From contig NC_031671.1 in the NCBI RefSeq assembly GCF_001640025.1, positions 2,108,001 through 2,172,000 of the forward strand: DNA of 64,000 bases, written 5' to 3'. This DNA comes from Sugiyamaella lignohabitans (taxonomy: Eukaryota > Ascomycota > Dipodascomycetes > Dipodascales > Trichomonascaceae). The notes under the pieces are model-generated. The model was not told the DNA's origin, searched no databases, and was given only the letters and a program-made list of their open reading frames with translations. Position 1 is the stretch's first letter; each line of letters starts with the position of its first letter. Of this stretch, positions 20,853 through 33,697 are shown in pieces. The translations under genes were made by a program, and so were the position numbers.

Positions 20853-23800
20853 GACTTGGAATTGTTCAACCCGAAAAAGAATTACAACGCGAATGACTGA
20901 AGTGAACGACAATAATAGTCTACAAAAAATTCCAAAAAATTCGTAGAATATTCGGACGATAGTATAAAAAAAGATAGAAGGTAGACGAAAGGATAAAAAT
21001 CTCAAAGTAAAAGAATAAAGTAATACAATGAGATGTAATGTGTTGCAATTCTTTTTACCAAAAAATAAAAAAGCAAATCACGAAAATTTATGAAAAAGCG
21101 ACAGGTAACTTTTACTTTATTGTTCTGCCTCACCATAAATAGCCAAGAGCAGCCAAGACATAAATAACCAGGATATGTTATACCGTTGCTAGCTTAATTA
21201 CCCCCAAAGAACAAGGCAAGATTACTCACTTGGATCATAGGTATACCAATACCAGGAAAGAGAGCAAGAATAAACTGAACTGAACAGTAAAGAGAGACAC
21301 AACAATGTAACTCGTAGTGTTGAGAAGAACAACAGCAACCAAAACCAAGGGTTAGCAATGTTGGTGGTAGGTGAATAATTAAAAGTCGCGTATCCAGCTA
21401 ACAGTTGTACAGAATTAGTATAAAGCAAAGGCTAATATATACTAAGAATCCTTAGGACAGAGCTGGCTGGTGATCTAGGTCAGAAGTTATAAAAAAAGTC
21501 GAGGTCTAATAAATTAATGAATGCGGGGCCGCATTTATTTTATAGAAAGGTCAGAAATATAGAACAATAGATACGGCCAAGCTCGAAGGCCCAAAAGCAT
21601 ACATATAATAGGAGCGACGGCCATAATTAGCATGCCGCAAAAAGTATATTACGGCCATCAATATAATTAATGATCCCTTATTCATGCAATTTCAATTAGT
21701 TTAGAGAGAAGCTCTACAGTTGAATCCCGGTGAATCTGCATTAGCGACATTACAACATTGCTTTTGACTTCATGTCAGAGCATTTACAGTGCATGCATGT
21801 TAAGTGGAGAACGTATAAAAAGCAAACATGGATCCTAGGTGAGATAAGCGTTAGATCAGATTGGATTTGCTTTTTACTGTTAAAAATGACACAGGAAACT
21901 GAAGCAGGTGGTGGGTAAGGGGTGAGTGGGGTTCTTAATAGGTGAAGTAAAGAGTGTGCACAGCTAAAACGACATGTCGGTGCGCCACACTAAACGCTGA
22001 AAGGGCTGGATATTGACAAACCAAATACGTTAGATTAGCGTATTCCTGATAGGGAGACCACGTTAAAGTCTATCGGGGTAGATTAAACGTGGTGGGGTTT
22101 TTGGGGATTCATTAAAAGTTTTTTATACTACAACTACCGGTCGAGGTAAACTGAAGCTACTCTTGAATAGAGAGACAATGTATCCTCTTAATATGACCAT
22201 GAAACTCCCAATCCAACATCATATTTCTATTATGGTAATGTAGTTATGAGCCCATTACAACTATTTTGTGGGCGATACATTACGCAGAAGTAAAAATAAA
22301 GATAACGGGCTAAGGCGTGTACAGTGGGCCGCTCAACGTAAATCAGGATGATCTCCTGTATGAATCTAATTTCCCGAAAGTCGGGTTTATATAAATCACC
22401 GGAGGTACTGACTAGAGTGTTTAAAGAAAAAATAAGAATGAAGACATTACTAGATTGGTAATTGCAGAACTGTCCCTTGACGCTCCTCATATGTCAGGGA
22501 TCAGTGGTGCTGCAAATGATATAGACCCTATTTCGAATTTGGCTAATATGCAATTTATTTTCAGTCTGGGGTTATTGATCAGATGCGATACGTGAGACAG
22601 AGGGAATCAGATGAATAAGACACAAAGAGCAGAATCAATTAATGATACAATGGAGTAGTGTCGATATATTAACGGGGGATGCACAGTTAAACAGTTTCTA
22701 GCAGCTTGCCTAACAGCTGATTACATTCCTGTTGGCCTCCTCTAGGAGACAAGTAGTCTGCCAAGAATGGTCACAAGCGTTTTATATCCTACCAATGGTC
22801 CAAGTTCTGTGGATGTAGGGAGGCCGAAACGGATAATTGTTTGCGACTAAGGCAATTGTTGGTTGTGCCATTCCCGCGGACAAAAGGGAACCGTAGGATT
22901 CCACTCGGGAGGAGGCCAATTCTAACTACGACCGAGTCAACTAGACAAAGAATCACCCTATGAACAGAAAATGTCGAAGAAAGAAAATTTACAACGGGGT
23001 CATACATACTGTTTTAAAAGGGCCACTCCATATTGGGTGATTTAATCAACTCTCAGGTATGTTTAGTTTATTCACATTCTTACTCGAAAGATTTAACTTA
23101 AAGACAACGGGACATAACAATTTGGAGAGTGACAATTAGTTGCTCTGAATATCTTTTATCATGAGTGGGCTAGATCGAATATGGTCGTATCTGTCTTAGC
23201 ATGTAACTTTCCTTAATTTCTGGGCCAAATGCTTATTACGCCATGACAATGCTGCGTCTTTGTGAGGACGGTTAGTGTCTCTCTACAAACCATAATTGAC
23301 AATTGAGTCCAACTAAATGCCAAAGTACAGCGCAATTTCATTTAAATGCTGGCCTTGGTTCGTTAATATAGAAACTAGCTGCACCGATTCAGTGTAGGGG
23401 AAATTGCATACTAAGAAGAGAAGAGATAGTTTTAATAACTAGTTATTACCCAAAGGAATGGAAGATGGACAGTCAGGACAAGCGAGGGCTAGAGAAAATT
23501 GTTAGTTGAGGCAATATCGTCTTTCAATTACTGAATTAGACGTTTATTTATAAAGTAGCAACTAAGATCTTTCCGAGTTAACAAATTGAGTTTGCAAAGA
23601 TATTCTAATTAATAGAGGTTCATAGTACGTCGAGACTCAGTTGATACTCCTGTTGAAAGAATAATTGAGTGTAAGCCACTGTCGCTGAATTGTGAATCAT
23701 TGAATGTTCTCAGCAAGCCCCTGAACATGCTTCATAATAAAAACAGACACTCACAGATGCTCAGCCCAGACAGACAGCTGGATGCTGCAACTGTCCAGTT

Positions 23801-26800
23801 GGGGATCCAAATTCAGAATTACTGACTAGGTAAGAGTACGAAAACGAAAGCTGTATAAGCATATAGTTAAAAAAAAAAACTCTTATTTAGCAAGATAATG
23901 TTTACCAGTGGATGTGTCAGTTACCCTGACGAATGTTTAGATTTTCTGCCATAGTACGGTTGGCCCATGCAGAACAGATCTGCTGATCTCCCAAGATTAA
24001 CTCACATAAATCTGCAGCCTTTAACCGGTTTGACTTTTCTCCTGCCACAAACAACGGCCCTCACAAAACCGCAGTCAAGCCACCCAAAAAATAAAAAAAT
24101 ATGAGAAAAACATACCACCTGATATTACAACTTGGACTATCCAAGGAAATTAAATGCATATTCGAGGTATGACGACCAACCAAGCTTGTCTGCAGCGGCC
24201 ACCTCGAAGCTGATTTTTAGGGGGTGGTGCAAGCGGCATGTTGGTGGGCTCAGATCCGCATGCATTTGCATCATACCCAACACTGATTAGGAACCAACGT
24301 GTCACTTTATAGCTTATGTTGGGTTTTGGCAGCACGATGCAGCGCACTTTATCCGGTACTCAGCAGATGTCTTACAGTAAGCCCATTAATCGGGTTTAAT
24401 AAGCGGGCGTATTATCCGACGTCATTATCCGAACTTTCTGACCCCTATTTCACATGATCAGTCTGCTATACTACACCCACAAGACTTCAGTCAAGATTCC
24501 AAATGCGTTTGCGTAAACTACGTGTACTTGGGCAGTTGAATACAGTCTGAACGACAGCTATAAAAGTTTCCTTGAGATAACTCCAACTGGCATATGTTAG
24601 CGTTGTCCGGTGTACACTAACCATAACAAGATTTACTAGCTGATTTAATACATGACTAAGAGAATAGGTGGAACGCGATAAAAAACAAACCAACCACCTT
24701 AACCAGTTGTCGCTGGGTTGTAACTTGTTTTGGTCTCATGAAGATGCATATTTTCAACATCCCTGACAAGGCCCTGCTTTGACCCTTTACACCGTCTCGG
24801 GCTACCAAGCCTAGCCTAGTGGTTTTTTGACTGTCTTTTTGTCCGCTATTTTGATGAATAATAGTACTCTACCGGGTATATGTGTCCCGTCGGCTTCATT
24901 GTTGTACAGTATTACTGTCGCTGATTCGACATGACCCGAATTTGTGGGCCCATATACAGCACAAATAACAGCGCTGTGGAGTGGTCTGGCCCTTTAAAGT
25001 GTGGGTCTTTGGGTGGACTGAAGTCATGCTATCTGAGTTCTCTTGTGTATGTGAGCCAAGAAGAGTGTATTCAGGAGGTGAAACATACTGTTTCCTTTAT
25101 GTTCTGTTTTATAAAAATAATAAGCTAAATAGCCAAGAGTACTAAGATACTCGTCACATGAGTAGTTGGGAGGTCTAGAATATGTGCATTGGCTAAGCTC
25201 TTGTTTAAGAGAGGTATCAGTAGAACAGAGGAATGTACTTAAAGCAGCAGTTTGAAGAGGCTGTGGAGGCATCCGAAGGCTACGTCCCAGCTTCTAACTT
25301 CCTGACATCTTCCAGTAGTCTTCTCTGGAAATTTTCTGGAAGGTCTCTGCTATTCTCAAAGAGTTGTATGTCTAGTTAACAGGATCACTACAAGCTTCTG
25401 TATCGCTCAAGGCTCATTCAGACTGACTAGCTGAAGTACCTACTGGCAGACTTTGCCTGCATTATCACTTTTCACCGTCCCCCTCTGTTCAGTTCAGTAA
25501 GAGCAGCCACCTTCTCCATGTCTTGCTGGTCCCTTACCACAGCCTCCCCATTTCTTCACTAGTCAGTCTACTTCCTGTGGGTCAAGGTGGCATGGACTAT
25601 CTCAGTTTAAACTCATTAACCAACTGTTTGTGCATACCAAGAGTTAATCTGAGACAGCATGTAGAACTGCATGGTGAAAATATTATTACATCTTCTGGTG
25701 ACAAAGAATAGGATAATTTAAGGAGGCTGTAAACATGGAGGACTATCAACGTTATTGAGACTTGATCTAATTTTAGGCTAGAGTCGAGAGCGGGGTGGAT
25801 CAGCCTGCAGGCAAATATCCGACTCCGTTAGTCTCAGACCAGATTATCAATCTCCATTCAATAAAATATAGGTTTTACTAGGTTTTTCTCAGGTGTAGTC
25901 AAGAGATCAAGTATCTTAAAACTCAACTCACGCAAGAGCCTAGATTCACCGGTCACCCCATATCATCATATCTTTACAGAAAGTCACTAAACAAATCCAT
26001 AGTCACACTGAATATCGTAACTGAGGCTGTTATCTAGCTTTTGAAAAAAGAAAATAACCGGGCTGTTCTTTACTCAAACTCTGTGCATGGCAGCTTAAAG
26101 CGGACTAACCACATAAACTGATCAGCGGACGTTGATCGACTATATGCGGGAAAAAGAAACTGACGACTATATAAAATATTACAGCGGGTGACTGAGCACA
26201 AATTTTTGCATCTGCAGCAGACCAGCGAGCAGCCAGTCGGCTGTCATACTGAAATCGGAATGCAGACTGGCCGTTGCGACAGCCAATTTACCCGCAAACG
26301 ACAATCACGCATACACTGCTGTCACCTTTTTTCTCCTATCAAATCAGGACCACGGCAGTATTGCGGTAGACGAACTTAATCATGATTGGAAGATTATTTT
26401 GCATTCAAAAATAAGTTGGAAGTTTCATGTGCTAAATTTATAAACCGTTATAAGCAGGAATTTTTTGCCATACAGTTCCTTTTCCCTCGGCCACTGGTAC
26501 CACTGGGTGGGTCAGATGTGATCACTCCTTACCCTCACAAAATAGCGACAATCGGTTAGTGAAGGAAAACATCGGGCCATTTATAAATGGACCGTGCATA
26601 TTAACCATCTCGAGGATGCGAAATAGGTGAAAGTTTAAAAATGAACATCGTAATTCTCGGGTTCTACTTCGAGCTAGCCATTTGTTCAACAGATCACCCA
26701 TCTCTCCGTTATATGGAATAGGGAGTCACATCGTTGTGCCAATATTAGATCGCCGGCCTTAACACGCATATCGGCTGATCTCAAGTAGATCCGTCCTGAC

Positions 26801-27386
26801 AAAACTATACGTTCGTATACTGATATTATTATCAATACTGATCAAAAGAAGTTCAAACTACTAAACATTTCTTTATTGCAGCCGTTTCGTCTCCTCCTTA
26901 TCTAAGAAGTACGTCGATATAGTTTCTTTTTTGGTGGAGCGGGAGTGCATTGCATATAGACACACACAACTGCGGTAAGGTTTTACCCCAGAGATTGTCG
27001 GTACCGCCTTAGCTGTTAGATTCCCGGTTTAGGCTAACATGGGCGAGGATATTCATGGAGATCAAAACTGATCTTAAAATATAACAGGACTTTGTTTGTT
27101 TGGTGGTCATTAGTGCCATAGATGCTGCCATAAAGCCTAGTTTTTTCATAGATCCCGCACCTGTGCGCCAGAACCGGTCTGGCTAGGATCTACTTTGTTT
27201 TTCGGTATTAATTAAAGTCGGGTATAGTACGAATGGTCGAGACGGGCCAACGGATAAGGCGGTAAAAGTGGAACAACTGGTGGTACTTATTTACTGGATC
27301 TAGCCAATATAGTCTTATCACCGGATTGCGAACCCGCATCATTGACAAGTACTAGCCAGGGCATACAGTTCTCAAGGCGTTTCAAA

Positions 27387-27391
27387 GGGGG

Positions 27392-27425
<34 letters not shown>
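27387..27425 (+). repeat. Poly-G tract (G7 A G31)
   Basis: Seven G, one A, then 31 G. It is the longest homopolymer in the window and could form a G-quadruplex. The true length is uncertain because such runs are hard to sequence. Confidence 0.9.
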
Positions 27426-27426
<1 letters not shown>

Positions 27427-28927
27427 TTCATCCCAAGCATCACGCCATTTTTTCTATTGAAAATATTGTATGCGATCGTAGGTAATGTAATTTTAAACCA
27501 ATCTTTATACTACAAGCCACAATGAGGCGTCATGGGCCGGTGGTATTTGTGGCGTTTTACATCGATTTCGTAGTGTAGTGAATATGCTGCTGGCGGTGAG
27601 ACATTTCCTGCTAATGGACATTCTCCTCCCCTGACACATTAGAGCACTCTTTGCTAGCCAAACACAAAGCTTTAAATTAGATTAAATTAAAATTCATTTT
27701 AAAGTAGGTTAAATGAAAAATTTCCCCGCAACTGTTTAAAATTGACGACTGCGAACAGGGATATTGTCACCTGTTTTCCGTATTATTAGCAGCCAGCGGA
27801 CATGAGCATATCTGCAGTGCACTGAATGTGCTTAGTTGGTAGTGGGAAATGGGCTAAAGCAGCACTGTAAGAATAAAGAGCTGAGAAACGAAATGCACAT
27901 GTCCGTCTATTAGGTATAAGCGGATTTAATCTAACTGTCATCAGAAGGGACACCAATCGACCGGCTGCATTCGCACTGGTGCTGCTGGAGGACCGACCTG
28001 GCGGATAATCTTGAACTGACAGTCTAGAACTGGCAATAATAGTTCTCGGCGATCCGGCAATCGGAGCCGCCTAGCCAGTACTTGTATTCCTGGGCATGAT
28101 GCACTAGGTAAAGGTACTTATACTGTATAACTTACTACACTACTGTTATACTTACTATGAGGTGTTAGTAGTAACCTGAAGAAGATAACTAGAAAAGATA
28201 ATAAGAGTAACCCGTAAGGTGAACAATAGTAGCCGTAATGAAGTAATAGTACTATGTATATATCGTAAGAGGCAAGTAATAACCCTATGAACCTAGAAAA
28301 AAAACTAACTGGAAACCCGGTTAGTATACCGCGATGAGAAATACTGGGGACACTGCAAAACATCAAAAGGAGCAGCTGCAATGAACTTTGTCTCGTCGTA
28401 TAAACGTACACGTGCTGTTTGGCAGTTTTTCTGGAGATGTGCTGTGGATATGGCATCTTCTTTTCTTCTATCTACGCTTCTTTGCAGCTGATTATCGGTA
28501 TAATTGCTTTTCAGCAGCTCCCGATAGGCTGAGATATGGGGAGATATGGGGGAAGTGTGGGTAAACGACCGATCGGCACTGTCGCAACCGGATTAATTTC
28601 GACGTCTCGACGGAAACGACCTATCGAGCGGACTACCTCCATTTGGCTAATCAGTCAATCGGCCAGTCACATAAGAAAACTGGGCATCCTGGGCATCCTA
28701 GGCTTTTGTCGGATCGCGAAACGAGTTATTGACGAACAAAGTGCTCGTTTTGCTCCTGTATGCACCCCCTAAACGACTCCTCCCAACAGAGACAATCCTG
28801 TCTTCAATCTGCCTATCCCGTTATCTGACCACCTGTATGCAAGATCCATGCAAGTTTTAATTAAATAATTTTTCAGACCAGCTGCAACTCCCTGCAACCC
28901 TTTTCTAATTAGCGGGTTTTGACCCGT

Positions 28928-29064
28928 GCCTCCTGCAGCTGGGGCTCTGACCCAGCCCCCTTGGCTCCTCTCGCTGCGCTCGAGTCGTTACGAGGGGGCC
29001 CCTAGCAGACTCCTGCGAAGCAGGAGCAGCCAGGGTCTGGGGCGGAGCCCCAGCCGCCGGAGGC
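28928..29064. repeat. Inverted pair of GC hairpin elements at the right edge of the desert
   Basis: Forward arm 28928-28987 (decayed: GCCTCCTGCAGCTGGGGC). Reverse arm 29010-29064 with the CTCCTGCGAAGCAGGAG cap. Confidence 0.9.
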
Positions 29065-29561
29065 AGGTCCGCCACCCCTAGCTTGTGGGAGATAGGGTTA
29101 CGTCCGATTATCGGGCTAACTTAAGTGTTTGTGATTGGCTACCGTTTAATTGTCACTCCCGATATCATGTCAGTCCACTGATCTTCGTGCTTCTTGTCCG
29201 GCGCTAGTACGTTTTTGTGGGTTTACATAATAAGAGGCTCGGGTTTTTCGTTCCAAATACCTTTTCAATTGACTGCGTCAGGATTCTCTGCTTCAAAAGT
29301 TTTCTATAGCATTTTTACACCACCGAATTCAATGCGCTGCGTTTGCATGATGCCGTCCTGCGAACTTCTCGACCTGTCACTGATCCCTGCTAATTCTTTG
29401 TTCCCTCTTTCGGTTATCTAATCTTAACGGACACTGTCCAATCACGCACAGCTGACCACTTCTAAATACTCTGCTCTCTCGAAACTACCCCGAAAACAGA
29501 GGGCTCTCTAGCACCGATTGGGGCCGATGCTGCACACTCGGGACCCTGGGGTCCTGGCTCT

Positions 29562-29621
29562 GCCTCCGGCGGCTGGGGCTCTGCCCCAGACCCCGTGGCT
29601 CCTCTCGCTGCGCTCGAGTCG
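29562..29621 (+). repeat. GC hairpin element, forward, single
   Basis: Canonical copy with GGGGCTCTGCCCC core and CTCTCGCTGCGCTCGAGTCG tail. Confidence 0.92.
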
Positions 29622-29796
29622 AATTTGGGGGGTTAAGGAGCTAGAACGAGGACGGTATTGAAATCCCAGACCAAGTACCACCTGGTTACAGCCCAGAGAT
29701 GCATCTCTGACCACACCGGCTCCACCATAAACTTCTCAATTCAATTACCACCCGCACTATCACTACCCACCAAATCCAGCCCGTCCCTCGACGCCC

Positions 29797-29855
29797 GACT
29801 CGAGCGAAGCGAGAGGAGCCACGGGGTCTGGGGCAGAGCCCCAGCCGCCGGAGGC
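29797..29855 (-). repeat. GC hairpin element, reverse, single
   Basis: Canonical reverse copy 175 bp from the forward copy before it. The two may be a pair pushed apart, or independent copies. Confidence 0.92.
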
Positions 29856-30044
29856 AGGGTCTTACCCCCTGAATACACCAGCCGCATATATGCGGTTAAA
29901 GGACATGCAGGCTCTACCAATCATGTACTTCACAATATTAGTTTTCAAAGTCGACGTGCGATAGAGATAGACATTTGTGCTGGTATTTCGAGGTTATTTA
30001 GAATTGCTTTGACCAGTAATCGGTAGAACACACAGACACAAACA

Positions 30045-30467
30045 ATGTCGTCATCGATTCTGAGAGTTGTGAGAAACCTTTTCCGCGTGGGACCACGCGA
30101 CTATTTCCGCCAGATGAACGGAATTGGCGACACCAAAGCCGGTACGTTGGTTGGCGTCGATTCCTATGGCAACAAATTCTTCGAGAACACAGAAGAAGAC
30201 GAAATTCACATGAGAACCCGCTGGGTGCAATACAAAGACTACTACGGCGACATGTCGCAAGTTGAGCCCGCCTGGCACTTCTGGCTCGGCTACGGAGTCG
30301 ACACCCCACCAAACAAAACCGCCGAAAAGTACCTGTCGACCCGGGCTTACCCAGCTCCTACCAAAAACTACCAGAACTTCACTGGCACCCCCGGCGCCTA
30401 TGTGCCATACAGCACCGTCCGTCCCAAAGTCAGCTCCTGGGACCCAAAAGTCGCTGCTAGAGCCTAG
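30045..30467 (+). CDS. Complex I accessory subunit B17.2 / NDUFA12
   Basis: 140 residues. The family's core is intact: GTLVGVDSYGNKFFEN, RTRWVQYKDYY, VEPAWHFWLGYGVDTPP and a Pro/Tyr-rich tail (NFTGTPGAYVPYSTVRPK). The subunit sits on the matrix arm of complex I and is needed for late assembly or stability. The N-terminus (ILRVVRNLFRVGPRDYFRQ) is basic and amphipathic. No intron. The gene converges on deoxyhypusine synthase with only 244 bp between the stops. Confidence 0.95.
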   Translation: MSSSILRVVRNLFRVGPRDYFRQMNGIGDTKAGTLVGVDSYGNKFFENTEEDEIHMRTRWVQYKDYYGDMSQVEPAWHFWLGYGVDTPPNKTAEKYLSTRAYPAPTKNYQNFTGTPGAYVPYSTVRPKVSSWDPKVAARA

Positions 30468-30519
30468 ATCTAACTAATATATTTGCATGTCCATTTTCTG
30501 ATTCTAGGGGTTTGTGAAT

Positions 30520-30684
30520 GCCTCCGGCGGCTGGGGCTCCGCCCCAGACCCCGCTGCTCCTCTCGCTTCGCTCGAGTCGGGCTTTGGGAGGGTCCAGAAC
30601 CAGCTCTGCTGTGGCATACACGCCCGACTCGAGCGGAGCGAGAGGAGCAGTGGGGTCTGGGGCGAAGCCCCAGTCGCCGGAGGC
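30520..30684. repeat. Inverted pair of GC hairpin elements between convergent genes
   Basis: Forward arm 30520-30579 begins 53 bp after the NDUFA12 stop. Reverse arm 30626-30684 ends 28 bp before the DYS1 stop. Each arm is in the orientation of the gene it follows. The pair fills about two thirds of the intergenic space. Confidence 0.95.
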
Positions 30685-30711
30685 ATGTGTGAAATACAAA
30701 AATCTATTATT

Positions 30712-31812
30712 CTAGAGATTGTCGCCGCTGGCAAAGGTGGCGCCGACAACGAGAGGGAACACGAGGGTAGCGTCGGCGTAGACTTTGACGTGCTTGGCGT
30801 CGGCCTTGATTTTACCCCAGGAGATGGCCTCGTCGGGACGGGCACCGGCATCGCTGCCGTCGAATTCCTGGCCGGTGTTGATGTAGACGGCGTAGTCAGC
30901 TCCGTTTCTCATGAGACAGGCGTTGGCGATGTGGTGTTTGATGACACCTCCACCGAGAATGATCATGCCGGCTTGAGGAGCTGCCATGGCGAGCGAGTTG
31001 ATGCGTCGGATGTCGGATACAAGGTCGATTCGGAGTTGGTTGGGTGAGGCCTTGAACGTGTGGAAGAATAACATGTCTCCTAATGAACCGTCAGTAAGAG
31101 CAGGACAGAACACGGGGATCTGGTTCTTGTGACACCAGTAAAGAACCGACTCTTCGTCATTGATCTCTTTACCAAGTCGGTCAATGACTTTAGATGGAGT
31201 CCACCAGGGTACCTCGCCAGAATCGGCGACCTTGTCAGAGAACTTTTTAAAGTTCTCTTCTTGCTCTTCGAGCATCTTGTCCAAAATGGGCACAATCCAT
31301 TCTTCAAATCGACAGTAGTTGTCATTGGGTACAAGCAGGTTGCCAATACGGTTGAGACCCTGGTCACGCAGCTTCGATCCCTTGAGACTGAACTCGCCGA
31401 GGTAAGTGTCAGCCAAACACTTGATCAAATCCTCTTCAATACCACCGGCAGTAGTGACAACGGCAGAAACAAGCTTATTCTTGACCAGGTATTTGAGAGT
31501 GCTTCTCATTCCAGACGAGATCATGTTGGAGGTGAAGCCAAGGAAGATAGTACACTTCTGTTCCTCACCTGTCTCCTCATCTTTTCCTCTCCAAGCACGC
31601 ATCTCGTTAATGATATCACAAGCTTGTCCGAGTGAGCTGGCTTGGAATCCCATGTGTTTCATGCCATCTATCAGCTCCTTGGCACCAATATTGGTGTTCT
31701 TGGCCTCGTCAAAGTCAATACCAGATACCTTGACAGAGCCAGCAGGCATATCAACAGACTGCTTGAGCACAGCATCGGCTGCAAGAGTCGGTTTAGTGCT
31801 GTTTCCAGACAT
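30712..31812 (-). CDS. DYS1: Deoxyhypusine synthase
   Basis: 366 residues. NAD-dependent enzyme that moves the aminobutyl group of spermidine onto one lysine of eIF5A, the first step of hypusine formation, in the cytosol. Visible family landmarks: the first-domain segment [91 protein letters not shown], and [10 protein letters not shown], which contains the catalytic lysine. The length is close to the family. ATG 31812 is the only sensible start. No intron. Confidence 0.98.
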   Translation of the reverse strand: MSGNSTKPTLAADAVLKQSVDMPAGSVKVSGIDFDEAKNTNIGAKELIDGMKHMGFQASSLGQACDIINEMRAWRGKDEETGEEQKCTIFLGFTSNMISSGMRSTLKYLVKNKLVSAVVTTAGGIEEDLIKCLADTYLGEFSLKGSKLRDQGLNRIGNLLVPNDNYCRFEEWIVPILDKMLEEQEENFKKFSDKVADSGEVPWWTPSKVIDRLGKEINDEESVLYWCHKNQIPVFCPALTDGSLGDMLFFHTFKASPNQLRIDLVSDIRRINSLAMAAPQAGMIILGGGVIKHHIANACLMRNGADYAVYINTGQEFDGSDAGARPDEAISWGKIKADAKHVKVYADATLVFPLVVGATFASGDNL

Positions 31813-33421
<1,609 letters not shown>

Positions 33422-33472
33422 GTCTCTGTAATATAATAATCTGTTCCTCGTGTCCGTGTATGGGGTGGTTGT

Positions 33473-33610
33473 GGCTCCGGCGGCTGGGGCTCTGCCCCAG
33501 ACCCCGTTGCTCCTCTCGCTTCGCTTGAGTCGTTTATGTCCACGGTCCCCATTCTCTCCTGCGAAGCAGGAGCAACCAGGGTCTGGGGCGGAGCCCCAGC
33601 CGCCGGAGGC
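33473..33610. repeat. Inverted pair of GC hairpin elements between ADK1 and PCF11
   Basis: Forward arm 33473-33532 begins 52 bp after the ADK1 stop. Reverse arm 33556-33610, with CTCCTGCGAAGCAGGAG cap, ends 88 bp before the PCF11 stop. The genes converge, and each arm follows its gene's orientation. Confidence 0.95.
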
Positions 33611-33697
33611 AGCGAAGGGGCCAGTATAAGATGTGTGAAATGCAAATGTCATGTTATTATTATATAGTTTTGGGTTCGGTTGTTGAGGTGGCGGTGG

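Larger units (their letters stand above)
20853..30044. other. Gene desert of about 9.2 kb
   Basis: No frame longer than 112 codons, no recognisable domain and no splice-joined set of frames. GC elements are absent from 17145 to 28927. Between 21573 and 21660 the motif ACGGCCA occurs three times. There is an imperfect dyad CCACGTTAA...TTAAACGTGG at 22058-22092, and a 31-G run near 27.4 kb. From 28.9 kb the GC elements return. Confidence 0.6.

Noticed and set aside
20853..21005. 51-residue N-terminal extension of the DUF8032-type protein
   Set aside because: Hydrophobic, Phe/Ile/Arg-rich residues unlike the rest of the protein. The ATG at 20852 is a better start.
28118..28456. 112-codon minus-strand frame in the gene desert, with hydrophobic stretches
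   Set aside because: AT-rich translation without recognisable topology or homology, and no splice-linked exons. Too weak to call a gene.
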